Below are positions 34,512 through 42,796 of a stretch of 64,000 nt of DNA, piece after piece. The notes under the pieces were generated by a model that saw only the letters and a program-made list of their open reading frames with translations, was not told where the DNA came from and searched no databases. This DNA is from Allocatelliglobosispora scoriae (GTDB lineage Bacteria > Actinomycetota > Actinomycetes > Mycobacteriales > Micromonosporaceae). How positions within the stretch are numbered: position 1 is the stretch's first letter; each line of letters begins with the position of its first letter. The position numbers and the translations under genes are program-made. The stretch lies in the NCBI RefSeq assembly GCF_014204945.1, contig NZ_JACHMN010000003.1, positions 1,674,001 through 1,738,000 of the forward strand, written 5' to 3'.

Positions 34512-35528
34512 ATGGCACCAGGAACACTGCTACGCACCGGGACCCCACCGGCTCACGCTGCTCACCTCACGAGTGTCTACCGCTACGCCGTACGCACCGG
34601 CGGCATCGGAGCGCTCGATGTCGTCGCGACCGACCTGGATCTCGCGCTCCACGAGGTGAGCACCGCTGTCGAACAGCTCATCGGCAGCCACCTGCTGCGC
34701 GAGGAGATCGGTGCCGAGCGCCTGCTCGTCGCCGTCGATCCCGAGGTCGCCGCGGTGCTGCTCGTCTCACCGATGGAGCGAGAGATCTACCGCAGGCGCG
34801 AGCTGATCGCGGAGATCCGGGAACGCACCGAGATGTTCCGCCAGGACTACGCCCGCAACGGGCAGCTCTCGGCGGAGCTCGCCTCGGTGGAGCACGTCGC
34901 CGGCACCATGGAGGTGCGCGGCTATCTGAAGCTCGCCAGTGACGCGTGCCGTGGTGAGGTCATGGTGCTGCAGTCCGGCAAGCAGGATGTCGACGAGTTC
35001 GACGACTTCCTGAACGTCTGCTCCAGCCTGCTGGAGCGGGGCGTCGCCGTGCGGATCGTCTGCCAGCACCGGAGCCGGGCAGACCTGACGACCCGGCAGA
35101 AGATCAAGAAGGTGACCTCGGCGGGTGCCCTCGTCCGGACGGTCAGCCACATCCCGCGTGCCGCGGTCGTCTTCGACCAGTCGCTCGCGGTGCTGCTGGG
35201 CACCGACGGTGGCGAGACCACCGCCTCACGCGTACGCAACGACGACGTCGTCCAGTTCCTCCTCGACGTCTTCAACCACCTGTGGGACGCCGCGACGCCG
35301 GTGGACTCGTTCGAGTCCGGCTACGCGGAGGTGGCTGAGGACCTGCAGCAGACGATCGCCGGGCTGATGGCGAAGGGTTACACCGACGAGGTTCTCGCCC
35401 GCAAGCTCGGCATGTCGGTGCGGACGTGCCGGCGCCACATCGCCGCCCTGATGAAGGACCTGGACGCGGTGAGCCGCTTCCAGGCCGGGGTGCAGTCGGT
35501 GCGGCGCAGCCTCGTCGAAACCGAGTGA
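34512..35528 (+). CDS. TrmB/LuxR-type transcriptional regulator
   Basis: 338 residues. TrmB-like winged helix at ~20-75 (VYRYAVRTGGIGALDVVATD), a helical linker, a central phospholipase-D-like sensor region (VMVLQSGKQDVDEFDDFL; VRIVCQHRS), and a C-terminal LuxR HTH (LMAKGYTDEVLARKLGMSVRTCRRHIAALM). This architecture is frequent in actinobacterial secondary-metabolite clusters as a pathway regulator. AAAGGAAGG precedes the ATG. It precedes the leftward condensation gene, separated by a terminator. Confidence 0.85.
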   Translation: MAPGTLLRTGTPPAHAAHLTSVYRYAVRTGGIGALDVVATDLDLALHEVSTAVEQLIGSHLLREEIGAERLLVAVDPEVAAVLLVSPMEREIYRRRELIAEIRERTEMFRQDYARNGQLSAELASVEHVAGTMEVRGYLKLASDACRGEVMVLQSGKQDVDEFDDFLNVCSSLLERGVAVRIVCQHRSRADLTTRQKIKKVTSAGALVRTVSHIPRAAVVFDQSLAVLLGTDGGETTASRVRNDDVVQFLLDVFNHLWDAATPVDSFESGYAEVAEDLQQTIAGLMAKGYTDEVLARKLGMSVRTCRRHIAALMKDLDAVSRFQAGVQSVRRSLVETE

Positions 35529-35537
35529 CCTGCGCAT

Positions 35538-35581
35538 ACGCCAACGCCGAGCCGTTCTTCCCGACGGCTCGGCGTTGGCGT
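35538..35581. terminator. Bidirectional terminator between regulator and condensation gene
   Basis: 17-base perfect arms (ACGCCAACGCCGAGCCG and complement) with a 10-base TTC-containing loop, 9 bases from each of the two convergent stops. Confidence 0.88.
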
Positions 35582-35590
35582 GTCGGCGTC

Positions 35591-37474
35591 TCAGGCCGCC
35601 AGGGAGGCCGGTACGGCGGTCCGGTTGAGCAGGCTCGCCACGGCGCCGAGCGGGCGGCTGCCGGCGAGCTGGTGCACCGTGATCCCCTCCCAGCCGTGCT
35701 CCCGCAGGACCGCGAGCACGCGGGGAATCCGCAGCACCCGGCCCCCGGCGATGGTGTAGGAGTCGGCGAGGCTGACCTCACGGAGACCGTTGACCTCCGC
35801 CACGATCGCGGCGAGCGCCCGTTCGGCCTCGCCGATTGCTCCGATGTGGAGGGACAGTCGCCCGTCGCCCTCGACGACCGGAAGCTGTCCGGACGGGGTG
35901 ACGCGGAACCAGTCGGGGCAGCGCACCGCGGCCCGGTCGTGCAGGCGGCCCAGGACGTGACCGCGCAGGTTCGCGGGCGTGACCGGGAGGTCGGTGGCGA
36001 GCTCCGCCACGAGCCGGCCGGCGCCGTCGACCGCCACCCGCGCGTCCGCGACGGCGGGGTGCTCGCGCAGCACGGCGGCGACCTCGGCGAGGTCGATCGC
36101 GCCGTTCCGGTCGAGGTGCCGGGCCGGGGTGGCCGGGGCGGCGAAGCCGATGAGGCGGGCGATGTCGTCGACCCGGAGGTCGGCGTCGGGATCGGCCTGC
36201 GCCAGCAGGACCGCCTCGTAGCCGCGCAGGAACCGCTCCATCGTGTCGGCGTCCATCACCGTCGAGACGGCGTTGAGGGCGATGACGACGGCGTCGCGCA
36301 TCTCGTAGATCCGGAAATACGTGTCCGCGCCGAAGTGCGCCCACGAGGTCGGGGTGGCGTTCCAGGTGAAGGTGGTCCGCCGGGCCCGGGACGCGTGCGC
36401 GGCGTGGCTGAGGAAGTTGAGCTCCGAACCGGTCCGCACGATCTGGCCGCGCCGGAAGCTCTCGCGCGACGTCAGCTCCACCAGCTCGTCATAGGGCACG
36501 TTGGCGTAGGCCTGGCCCTGCTCGAAGCGCTCGGCGGTGCGCCGCACCACCTCGCTGAAGGACGGGTTCCCGGAGCAGTCGACCTGCATCAGCAGTGGCG
36601 AGAACATGCAGGTCATGACGTCGTTGTAGGGGTTGGCGTCGCGGTTGCCGGTGAACGACAGGTGCGCCACCCGGTCGCTGCCGGTGTATGCCGCCAGCAC
36701 CATCGCGTGGGTGGCGAGGTGGACGAGCGACGGCCAGACGTGGTGCCGGGCCGCGACGCGGCGGCTGGCGTCGAGCATCGCCGGTGAGGTGAGCGTCGCC
36801 GCTCGCGCCGTCGGGCTCGGGTCGGCCGTGCGGCGCAGGGCGAAGGTGTCGGCGGGCATCGTGGCGATCTCGTCGCGCCAGTAGGCGAGCGCGCCGTCCT
36901 TGATGGCGACGGCCCGGGGGGAGGACTCGTACTGGGCGAGGTCGCACGGCTGGTGCCGGATCGGTTCGAGGACGGCCGGCCGCCCGGCGGCGATGCCGGC
37001 GCCGAGCGCCTCGATCTCGCGCTCGAAGCGGTCCACGGTCCACGCGTCGAACGCCATGTGGTTGAGCACCGTGATGAGTTGCTTGGGCCGGCCGCCCGCG
37101 GTGAGGACACAGGCCCGGATCGGCCACTGCTCGGCGAGGTCGAACTCCGTGGTGGAGAGCCGCTCGATCGCCTCGGCGGGTGTCTCGGTGCCGTCCCGCT
37201 CGGTGGAGACGACGGTCACCGGGAGCGCGCTGGGCGGCTGCACCCGCTGCTGCGGGTCGGCGGCGAGATCGAAGTGGTAGGTGGTGCGCAGCGCCTCGTG
37301 CCTGCGCACCAGATAGTTGAGCGTCGCGCGCAGCCCGGCGAGCGAGACGCCGGGCGGCAGCTCGAAGCTGATGACGATGTGCGCCTCGTGCCGAGCAGCC
37401 GGTGGCAGGTGTTGATGCCGCAGCCAGACGTAACGTTGACCCCAACCTAGGTCGGCGCTCTTGTTCACATGCAT
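35591..37474 (-). CDS. Condensation-domain protein with remnant adenylation and carrier parts
   Basis: 627 residues from ATG 37474 (GTG 37477 is possible; GGAGG at 37485-37489 fits both). Residues 1-~435 are an NRPS condensation domain: RHEALRTTYHF, and VLNHMAFDAW in place of HHxxxDG, keeping the second His and the Asp. Residues ~450-550 match only the small C-terminal subdomain of adenylation enzymes (IDLAEVAAVLREHPAVADAR), ending TPSGQLPV where the catalytic Lys should be. The last ~70 residues align to a carrier domain (LADSYTIAGGRVLRI) whose pantetheinyl Ser is Val. So it is a C-(A-Csub)-T module that lost its activating parts; only condensation can be active. Possibly couples an ACP-bound amine to the polyketide (inference). 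Confidence 0.85.
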   Translation of the reverse strand: MHVNKSADLGWGQRYVWLRHQHLPPAARHEAHIVISFELPPGVSLAGLRATLNYLVRRHEALRTTYHFDLAADPQQRVQPPSALPVTVVSTERDGTETPAEAIERLSTTEFDLAEQWPIRACVLTAGGRPKQLITVLNHMAFDAWTVDRFEREIEALGAGIAAGRPAVLEPIRHQPCDLAQYESSPRAVAIKDGALAYWRDEIATMPADTFALRRTADPSPTARAATLTSPAMLDASRRVAARHHVWPSLVHLATHAMVLAAYTGSDRVAHLSFTGNRDANPYNDVMTCMFSPLLMQVDCSGNPSFSEVVRRTAERFEQGQAYANVPYDELVELTSRESFRRGQIVRTGSELNFLSHAAHASRARRTTFTWNATPTSWAHFGADTYFRIYEMRDAVVIALNAVSTVMDADTMERFLRGYEAVLLAQADPDADLRVDDIARLIGFAAPATPARHLDRNGAIDLAEVAAVLREHPAVADARVAVDGAGRLVAELATDLPVTPANLRGHVLGRLHDRAAVRCPDWFRVTPSGQLPVVEGDGRLSLHIGAIGEAERALAAIVAEVNGLREVSLADSYTIAGGRVLRIPRVLAVLREHGWEGITVHQLAGSRPLGAVASLLNRTAVPASLAA

Positions 37475-37521
37475 CACGTCAATTCCTCCACCGTTCTTCG
37501 TTCGGTTCCGGGAGGCCTGGC

Positions 37522-37731
37522 CTACTCTGCGATCCTGGTCCGATCGAACCACCGGAAGGCGGGCAGGTGAGCCCCGTCCAGCTCCAGCGACTCGCCGGAG
37601 TAGCGGAAGTGCTCGTAGCCGTTGCCCCTGGCGACCTTGACAGACTCGGCCATGCTCACGACCTCGCGGATGCAGTCCGCTGGGGGCAGATCGGCCGGAC
37701 CGCCGACGAGTAGCACCCGGATCTGATCCAT
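37522..37731 (-). CDS. Small DUF5988-like protein
   Basis: 69 residues, from ATG 37731 with CAGGAGA upstream. The core VGGPADLPPADCIREV, KVARGNGYEHF and a closing FRWFDRTRIAE match the DUF5988 family as I recall it, found in actinobacterial biosynthetic clusters with no known function. It lacks the Trp pattern of MbtH proteins. It is the first gene of a leftward pair with the condensation gene (47-base gap), divergent from the ACP. Confidence 0.7.
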   Translation of the reverse strand: MDQIRVLLVGGPADLPPADCIREVVSMAESVKVARGNGYEHFRYSGESLELDGAHLPAFRWFDRTRIAE

Positions 37732-37928
37732 GATCGTCTCCTGTTCGGAATGATTGCGTCGAATTGCTTCCATGAATCGTCGCTCGGATATCTAGGACGC
37801 GACAGCGTGGGCCGGTGGCAGGTTGCGGACGGCGACAATGTCCACCGGCCAAAGGGGACACCGCCGTTGACACGCGCCCGCGAGTGCGTGAGCCTTGGGC
37901 ACCAAGCGGCAATCGGGCCTGAGGTGGC
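37732..37928. other. Divergent promoter region with inverted repeat
   Basis: 197 bases between the DUF5988-like gene and the ACP gene. Contains GGCCGGTGG (37810-37818) and its complement CCACCGGCC (37842-37850), a possible binding site for a cluster regulator. The part next to the leftward gene is AT-rich. No clear -35/-10 pair picked out. Confidence 0.4.
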
Positions 37929-38198
37929 ATGGTGACTACATTGCAGATACCCCGCACATTCCAGGAGATACTGAGGCCGCATCTCCCCTATGCGGACTCC
38001 GGCGAGCTCGCCGATTCGAATGAGCTCGCCAATTTCGGCCTGGATTCGATGGGCATCGTCGCACTCATGGGCGATCTCGAAGACCACTACGGAATCGAGC
38101 TGCCCGACGACATCCTCAATGAGGCGACCTTTGCGACGGTCGGCTCGCTCTGGCGGACACTGGTGGTCCTGGTGCCCCACGCCGGGGACGAGCTGTGA
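37929..38198 (+). CDS. Free-standing acyl carrier protein
   Basis: 89 residues. Typical ACP helix pattern with the phosphopantetheine site in NFGLDSMGIVALMGDLEDHY and a closing ATFATVGSLW. The GTGA overlap with the ligase gene and the ATGA overlap of that gene with a PLP decarboxylase show one translationally coupled trio. The ACP should carry the substrate that the ligase loads and the decarboxylase converts. Confidence 0.92.
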   Translation: MVTTLQIPRTFQEILRPHLPYADSGELADSNELANFGLDSMGIVALMGDLEDHYGIELPDDILNEATFATVGSLWRTLVVLVPHAGDEL

Positions 38199-39766
38199 CC
38201 GGCGCCCGCGATGTCATCGTCCTCGACGACCTGCTCCGCATGGGTGACCCCGATCGTCCCGCGCTCACCTTCCGGGACGAGACCGTCACCTATGCGGAGC
38301 TGGCCGAACGGGTCGCCGCCGCCGCCGCCGGACTGCGCGGTCTGGGGCTGCGCCACGGCGACCGGGTCGTCGTCTTCCTGGGCAAGCGGATCGAGACCGT
38401 CGTCGCGATGCTCGCGGTCTCGGCGGCCGGCGGCGTCTTCGTCCCGGTCAACCCGGTCGCGAAGCCGGTCCAGGTGGGCTACATCGCCGCCGACTGCGCC
38501 GCCCGCGTGCTGGTCACGACACACGAGCGCCATCGCGTCCTGGTCGGCGAGCTCACCGGCGCCACCACGATCGAGCACGCGGTCCTGATCGGCGACGAGG
38601 CCCCGGCGGCACCGGTCCCGCCCGCGTGGAGCACCGTCGGCTGGGCTGAGCTCTGCTCCGGCCCGGCGGCGGCGCGGGAGCGGGTCATCGACACCGATCT
38701 CGCGGCGATCTTCTACACCTCGGGCAGCACCGGCGGGCCCAAGGGCGTCGTGCTCTCGCACCGCAATCTCGTCGCCGGCGCGCAGAGCGTCGCGGCCTAC
38801 CTGGAGCACACCGCCGACGACGTGGTGCTCTCGGTGCTGCCGCTCAGTTTCGACGCCGGATTCAGCCAGCTCACCACCTCGCTGATCGCCGGGGGGCACC
38901 TCGTGCTCGTCGACTACCTCCTGCCACGGGAGGTGGTGCGGATGTGTGCCAGGCACGGGGTGACCGCGCTCACCTGCGTACCCCCGCTGTGGTTGCAACT
39001 CGCCGCCCAGAGCTGGTCGCCCGAGGCGACCGCGCGCCTGCGCTACTTCGCGAATACCGGCGGACGGATGCCGCGCACCACCCTCGGCCGTCTCCGCGAG
39101 CTCTTTCCCCAGGCCAAACCCTTCCTCATGTACGGGTTGACGGAGGCCTTCCGATCGACCTACCTCGACCCGGCCGAGGTCGACCGCCGCCCCGACTCGA
39201 TCGGCCGGGCGATCCCCAACGCGGAGGTCCTGGTGGTGCGGCCGGACGGCTCGGTCTGCGACCCCGGCGAGCAGGGCGAGATCGTGCACCGGGGCGCCCT
39301 GGTGGCGCAGGGCTACTGGAACGATCCGGCCCGCACCGCCGAGCGGTTCCGGCCCTACCCGCCGCAGGCCGGACCGGCCCGGGCCGAGTGCGCGGTCTGG
39401 TCCGGCGACCTCGCCTACCGCGATGACGAGGGCTTCCTCTACTTCGTCGGGCGCACCGACGACATGATCAAGACATCCGGGTACCGGGTCAGCCCGACCG
39501 AGATCGAGGAGGTCGCCTACGCGACCGGCCTCGTCGGCGCGGCGGTGGCCTTCGGTGAGGAGGACGAGCGGCTCGGCCAGCACGTCGTCCTCGTCGTCAC
39601 CGGCGCCGACGGCGCGGTCTGCGACGTGGAGACCCTGCGCAAGCTGCTCGATCGGGACCTGCCGAAATACATGCTGCCGCAGCGGATCGTCGTCCTCGAC
39701 GAGCTGCCCCGCGGCGGCACCGGCAAGTTCGACCGGCCCGAGCTGCGCCGACGGGTGGCGGCATGA
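38195..39766 (+). CDS. AMP-forming acyl/aminoacyl-ACP ligase
   Basis: 523 residues. Complete ANL-superfamily enzyme: P-loop YTSGSTGGPKGVVLSH, FLMYGLTEAFRSTYLDP, SGDLAYRDDEGFLYFVGR, and catalytic Lys in GGTGKFDRPEL. The GLTEAFRSTYL segment and the ACP and PLP-decarboxylase neighbours match the ligase family described with exosortase-A loci and close to prolyl-AMP ligases. It activates a carboxylate with ATP and loads it onto the adjacent ACP. With a decarboxylase next door, the substrate is probably an amino acid (inference); specificity residues cannot be assigned by eye. Start is GTG overlapping the ACP stop. Confidence 0.9.
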   Translation: MTGARDVIVLDDLLRMGDPDRPALTFRDETVTYAELAERVAAAAAGLRGLGLRHGDRVVVFLGKRIETVVAMLAVSAAGGVFVPVNPVAKPVQVGYIAADCAARVLVTTHERHRVLVGELTGATTIEHAVLIGDEAPAAPVPPAWSTVGWAELCSGPAAARERVIDTDLAAIFYTSGSTGGPKGVVLSHRNLVAGAQSVAAYLEHTADDVVLSVLPLSFDAGFSQLTTSLIAGGHLVLVDYLLPREVVRMCARHGVTALTCVPPLWLQLAAQSWSPEATARLRYFANTGGRMPRTTLGRLRELFPQAKPFLMYGLTEAFRSTYLDPAEVDRRPDSIGRAIPNAEVLVVRPDGSVCDPGEQGEIVHRGALVAQGYWNDPARTAERFRPYPPQAGPARAECAVWSGDLAYRDDEGFLYFVGRTDDMIKTSGYRVSPTEIEEVAYATGLVGAAVAFGEEDERLGQHVVLVVTGADGAVCDVETLRKLLDRDLPKYMLPQRIVVLDELPRGGTGKFDRPELRRRVAA

Positions 39767-40983
39767 GCGGCGAGACCGACTGGGCCGGGCGCGACCAGGG
39801 GGAGCTGACGATCGGCGGGGTCGGGGTGCGGCGGCTCGCCGCGCGCGTCGGCAGCACGCCGTTCTTCGCCTACGACCGGGGCCTGATCGGCGCCCGGGTC
39901 GCCGCCGTCCGGGCCGCGCTCCCCAGTGGGATCCACCTGAGCTACGCCGTCAAGGCCAACCCGATGCCGGCCCTGCTCCAGCACATGTGCGGCCTGGTCG
40001 ACGGCTTCGACGTCGCGTCCGGGCAGGAGCTGCGGCACGCCCTCGACACCGGCGTCGACCCGTCCGACGTGAGCTTCGCCGGACCCGGCAAGCGGACCGG
40101 GGAGCTGACCCAGGCGATCGCGGCCGGTGTCACGATCGAGCTGGAGTCCGAGCACGAGCTCATCCGGGTCCGCGCGGCGAGCGACGCCCTCGGCATCGCC
40201 GCCCGCGTCGCGCTGCGGGTCAACCCCGACTTCGAGGTCCGCGGCTCCGGGATGCGCCTCGGCGGCGGTCCGCAGCAGTTCGGCATCGACTCCGAACGGG
40301 TTCCGGCGGTCCTCGCCCAGCTCGGCGGCTCCGGCCTGGAGTTCCAGGGCTTCCATGTCTTCGGCGGCTCGCAGAACCTGCGCGCGGAGAGCATCTGCGA
40401 GGCGCAGCGGCGTACCGTCGAGCTGGTCCTCGATCTTGCCGACGCGGCGCCGGGCCCGGTGCGCTACCTCAACCTCGGCGGCGGCTTCGGCATCCCCTAC
40501 GCCAGCCGCGACGTGCCGCTGGACCTGGCCGCGGTCGGCGACAACCTGGCGAAGCTCGTCGACGGCGAGATCCGGACCGGCCTGCCGTCGGCACGGGTCG
40601 TCATCGAGCTCGGTCGTTACCTGGTCGGCGAGGCGGGGGTCTATGTCACCCGGATCGTCGACCGCAAGCAGTCGCGCGGCAAGACCTTCCTCGTCGTGGA
40701 CGGGGGGCTGCACCACCAGCTCGCGGCGACCGGCAACCTGGGCCAGGTGATCCGCCGCAACTATCCGATCATGGTCGCCAACCGGGCCGACGAACCGCTC
40801 ACGGAGACGGCGAGCGTGGTCGGCTGCCTCTGCACGCCCCTGGACCTGCTGGGCTCCGATGTGGAACTGCCCCCGGCTGAGGTCGGCGACCTGGTGGTGG
40901 TTTTCCAGGCGGGTGCTTACGGCCTGACCGCGAGCCCTACGGCGTTCCTCAGCCACCCCGCACCCGCCGAAGTGCTGGTGTAA
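39763..40983 (+). CDS. PLP-dependent decarboxylase, fold type III (exosortase-A-associated-like)
   Basis: 406 residues. Alanine-racemase-fold decarboxylase of the DapDC/ODC group: Schiff-base Lys in HLSYAVKANPMPALL, GFDVASGQEL, a GGGFGIPY phosphate-binding loop, and an ELGRYLVGEAG motif. The usual C-terminal CxxxD is represented by VVGCLCTPLDLL. It should remove an alpha-carboxyl from an amino acid, most likely while bound to the ACP, as VinO and FlvO-type enzymes do in macrolactam starter pathways. The ATGA overlap couples it to the ligase; its stop abuts a large palindrome. Confidence 0.88.
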   Translation: MSGETDWAGRDQGELTIGGVGVRRLAARVGSTPFFAYDRGLIGARVAAVRAALPSGIHLSYAVKANPMPALLQHMCGLVDGFDVASGQELRHALDTGVDPSDVSFAGPGKRTGELTQAIAAGVTIELESEHELIRVRAASDALGIAARVALRVNPDFEVRGSGMRLGGGPQQFGIDSERVPAVLAQLGGSGLEFQGFHVFGGSQNLRAESICEAQRRTVELVLDLADAAPGPVRYLNLGGGFGIPYASRDVPLDLAAVGDNLAKLVDGEIRTGLPSARVVIELGRYLVGEAGVYVTRIVDRKQSRGKTFLVVDGGLHHQLAATGNLGQVIRRNYPIMVANRADEPLTETASVVGCLCTPLDLLGSDVELPPAEVGDLVVVFQAGAYGLTASPTAFLSHPAPAEVLV

Positions 40984-41109
40984 CCCCTGAATTTTAATGC
41001 TGGACACGCCGCATTTCCTGCAATAAAAGTCAGGATCAACTCGCGACTAGGAGTTGATCCTGACTTTTATTGCGCTTTCGACGGCGTGTCCAGCATTAAA
41101 ATTCAGGGG
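40984..41109. terminator. 126-bp palindrome filling the whole gap between two convergent genes
   Basis: 59-base arms 40984-41042 and 41051-41109 around an 8-base loop. Pairing is perfect except for one internal 9-base bubble (41012-41020 against 41073-41081). It begins right after the TAA of the decarboxylase and ends right before the stop of the opposing condensation gene. Bidirectional terminator. Confidence 0.9.
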
Positions 41110-42471
41110 CTAGGCAGGGGCCAGCTGGAGGCTGGTGGGGAAGAGGGACGGGGCCAGATCCGTCTCGTCCGCCCGCCAGACAGTCGCGACCGTGGCGTGG
41201 GGGCTGGAGACCGCCCGCTCGGCGCCCAGGGCGACCATGCGCAGGATCGAGGTCACGCCGTCGGCGGAGATCAGGTCGGGGTCGACCCGCAGGGCCACGC
41301 TGGTACGCCCGCCGCGGACCGTCACCCGCACGTCGAAGGGCTGGCCGAACTGCCGGGCCACCGGGGTCCAGGCGAACTCGGCGGGGGCGGCCGCCCTCGG
41401 CTGCGGTGCCTCGCCGTCGAGCTGGAGATAGTTGAACCAGCAGGGGAAGAGGCGGTTGAACCAGCCGTCGTGCGCGGCGGGCGGACCGATCTCGGCGGCG
41501 AGCGCGGCGATCCGGTCGATGTCGTAGCAGGAGGCCCGATAGGCCTTGGCGGCGGCCCAGTGCAGCTGGGTGACGAAGGCCGCGAGCGAGACGTCCGGGT
41601 CGACGTCGGCGACGACCGGGATGAGCTGGTTCATCGTGCCGACGATCTTCGCCGACTCCGGCGTGAAGCGGTTGGAGGACATCACGCCGATCGCGACGCG
41701 CGTGCTGTCCGTGTAGCGGGCCAGCCCGGCGGCGACGAGCGCCACCAGCACGGCGGGCGGAGTCACCCCGTGCAGCTTCGCCGCCTGTGCGGTGAGGAAG
41801 CTGAGCCGGTGCGAGTGCAGCGTGGCCTGGATCCGGTCCCGGGTGACACCGGCGGGCAGCGTCGGCAGGGCGGGGATCAGCTCGTCGGTGAGGATGCGGC
41901 GCCAGTAGCGGTCGGCGCTCTCCTGCCGGCCGCGCGCCGACTCGTCGCGCTGGCGCTCGGCGAGCTGCCGTGGTGACGGAGCGGCCGGCTCCTCCGCGCG
42001 GGGATCCGCGATCACCGCCCGGAACTCCGCCTCCAGCCGGTGGATCGACCACACGTCGAGGATGAGGTGCGAGAACGACATCGACAGGAACATCGGCGCG
42101 CCGTCGGTGGTGACGAGCACTCCGCGCCAGCACAGCTCGTCGGTCATCGCGAAGGGCCGGCTCAGCAGCTCGACGGTGGTGCGGTCGGGGTCGCCGAAGT
42201 CGGTGATGACGCGGTCGACGTGGACGATCGGCGACCCGACGCCGGGGTGCACCCGGTGCACCGGCTCGCCGTCGCGGAGGTGATAGGTGGTCCGCAGCGG
42301 CTCGTGGCGCAGGAACAGCACGCGCAGCGCCGCGTTGACCTGGCCGAGGGTGAGCCCGCGCAGGTCCCAGGTGGCCGGAAGGTTCGCCTCCTGCTTCCAG
42401 TCCTGCGGGTAGGAGTCGATTTCGCGCCAGCTATAGAGCTGACCGAAGCTGAGTGGCGCCTCGATGGACAC
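41110..42471 (-). CDS. Stand-alone condensation-domain protein
   Basis: 453 residues, about one NRPS condensation domain. Start GTG 42471 behind GGGAGAG. Shows LSFGQLYSWREI, RHEPLRTTYHL, SFSHLILDVWS (the HHxxxDG site with second His and Asp kept, first His replaced by Ser), GVMSSNRF and FNYLQLDG. No adenylation or carrier domain is attached. Such free enzymes make amide or ester bonds between carrier-bound partners. It is only distantly similar to the other condensation protein here. It could join the ACP-bound amine, or a hydroxyl, with the PKS product (inference). Confidence 0.87.
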   Translation of the reverse strand: MSIEAPLSFGQLYSWREIDSYPQDWKQEANLPATWDLRGLTLGQVNAALRVLFLRHEPLRTTYHLRDGEPVHRVHPGVGSPIVHVDRVITDFGDPDRTTVELLSRPFAMTDELCWRGVLVTTDGAPMFLSMSFSHLILDVWSIHRLEAEFRAVIADPRAEEPAAPSPRQLAERQRDESARGRQESADRYWRRILTDELIPALPTLPAGVTRDRIQATLHSHRLSFLTAQAAKLHGVTPPAVLVALVAAGLARYTDSTRVAIGVMSSNRFTPESAKIVGTMNQLIPVVADVDPDVSLAAFVTQLHWAAAKAYRASCYDIDRIAALAAEIGPPAAHDGWFNRLFPCWFNYLQLDGEAPQPRAAAPAEFAWTPVARQFGQPFDVRVTVRGGRTSVALRVDPDLISADGVTSILRMVALGAERAVSSPHATVATVWRADETDLAPSLFPTSLQLAPA

Positions 42472-42796
42472 GTGGACTCTCCCTCATCCGCAAGACGATT
42501 GACGCGACAGCGCCATTCGATCCAGTAATCCCACTGTAGCCACCGACGCTATCGGCGGAATTTCACCATCGTCAAGGCCGCGCGATGGCATGTTGTTTAC
42601 GTCGTTAGTCGCCACCGCTCCGACCGTCCTTGATGGATTGACAGTCGTTCGCGTTGCTGGTGCTCTGTTCAATAGCATTCCGCACTCAGCCGTTCACGAT
42701 TCCCACGCAATCGTGAATTCAATGGCCGGGTGCCAATTGCGTAACGCGGAACAGACCCAGACCCGCAAGACGGCGAAGCCTGAGGTGGCGACAGCG
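42472..42796. other. Divergent control region upstream of the PKS genes
   Basis: 325 bases between the condensation gene and the likely PKS start, clearly AT-richer than the flanks. It holds the leftward promoter candidate at 42546-42575 and a rightward TTGACA (42639-42644) without a good -10 partner. The main PKS promoter presumably lies here. The frame of the PKS is open through part of it, but codon use there is not PKS-like. Confidence 0.5.
42546..42575 (-). promoter_or_regulatory. Candidate promoter of the stand-alone condensation gene
   Basis: Minus strand: TTGACG (42570-42575), 18-base spacer, TAGCGT (42546-42551), leaving a leader of roughly 65-70 bases before GTG 42471. Similar to the sigma-70-type consensus, unconfirmed. 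Confidence 0.35.

Noticed and set aside
35591-37474. Complete C-A-T NRPS module
   Set aside because: No adenylation core motifs between the condensation and C-terminal parts; catalytic Lys and carrier Ser are absent.
37522-37731. MbtH-like protein
   Set aside because: Size and context fit, but the conserved Trp pattern and NxExQxSxWP-type motif are missing; the DUF5988-like pattern fits better.
42590-42796. PKS start at ATG 42590
   Set aside because: The extra 69 residues are AT-rich, not PKS-like, and hold promoter-like sequence; no convincing Shine-Dalgarno.
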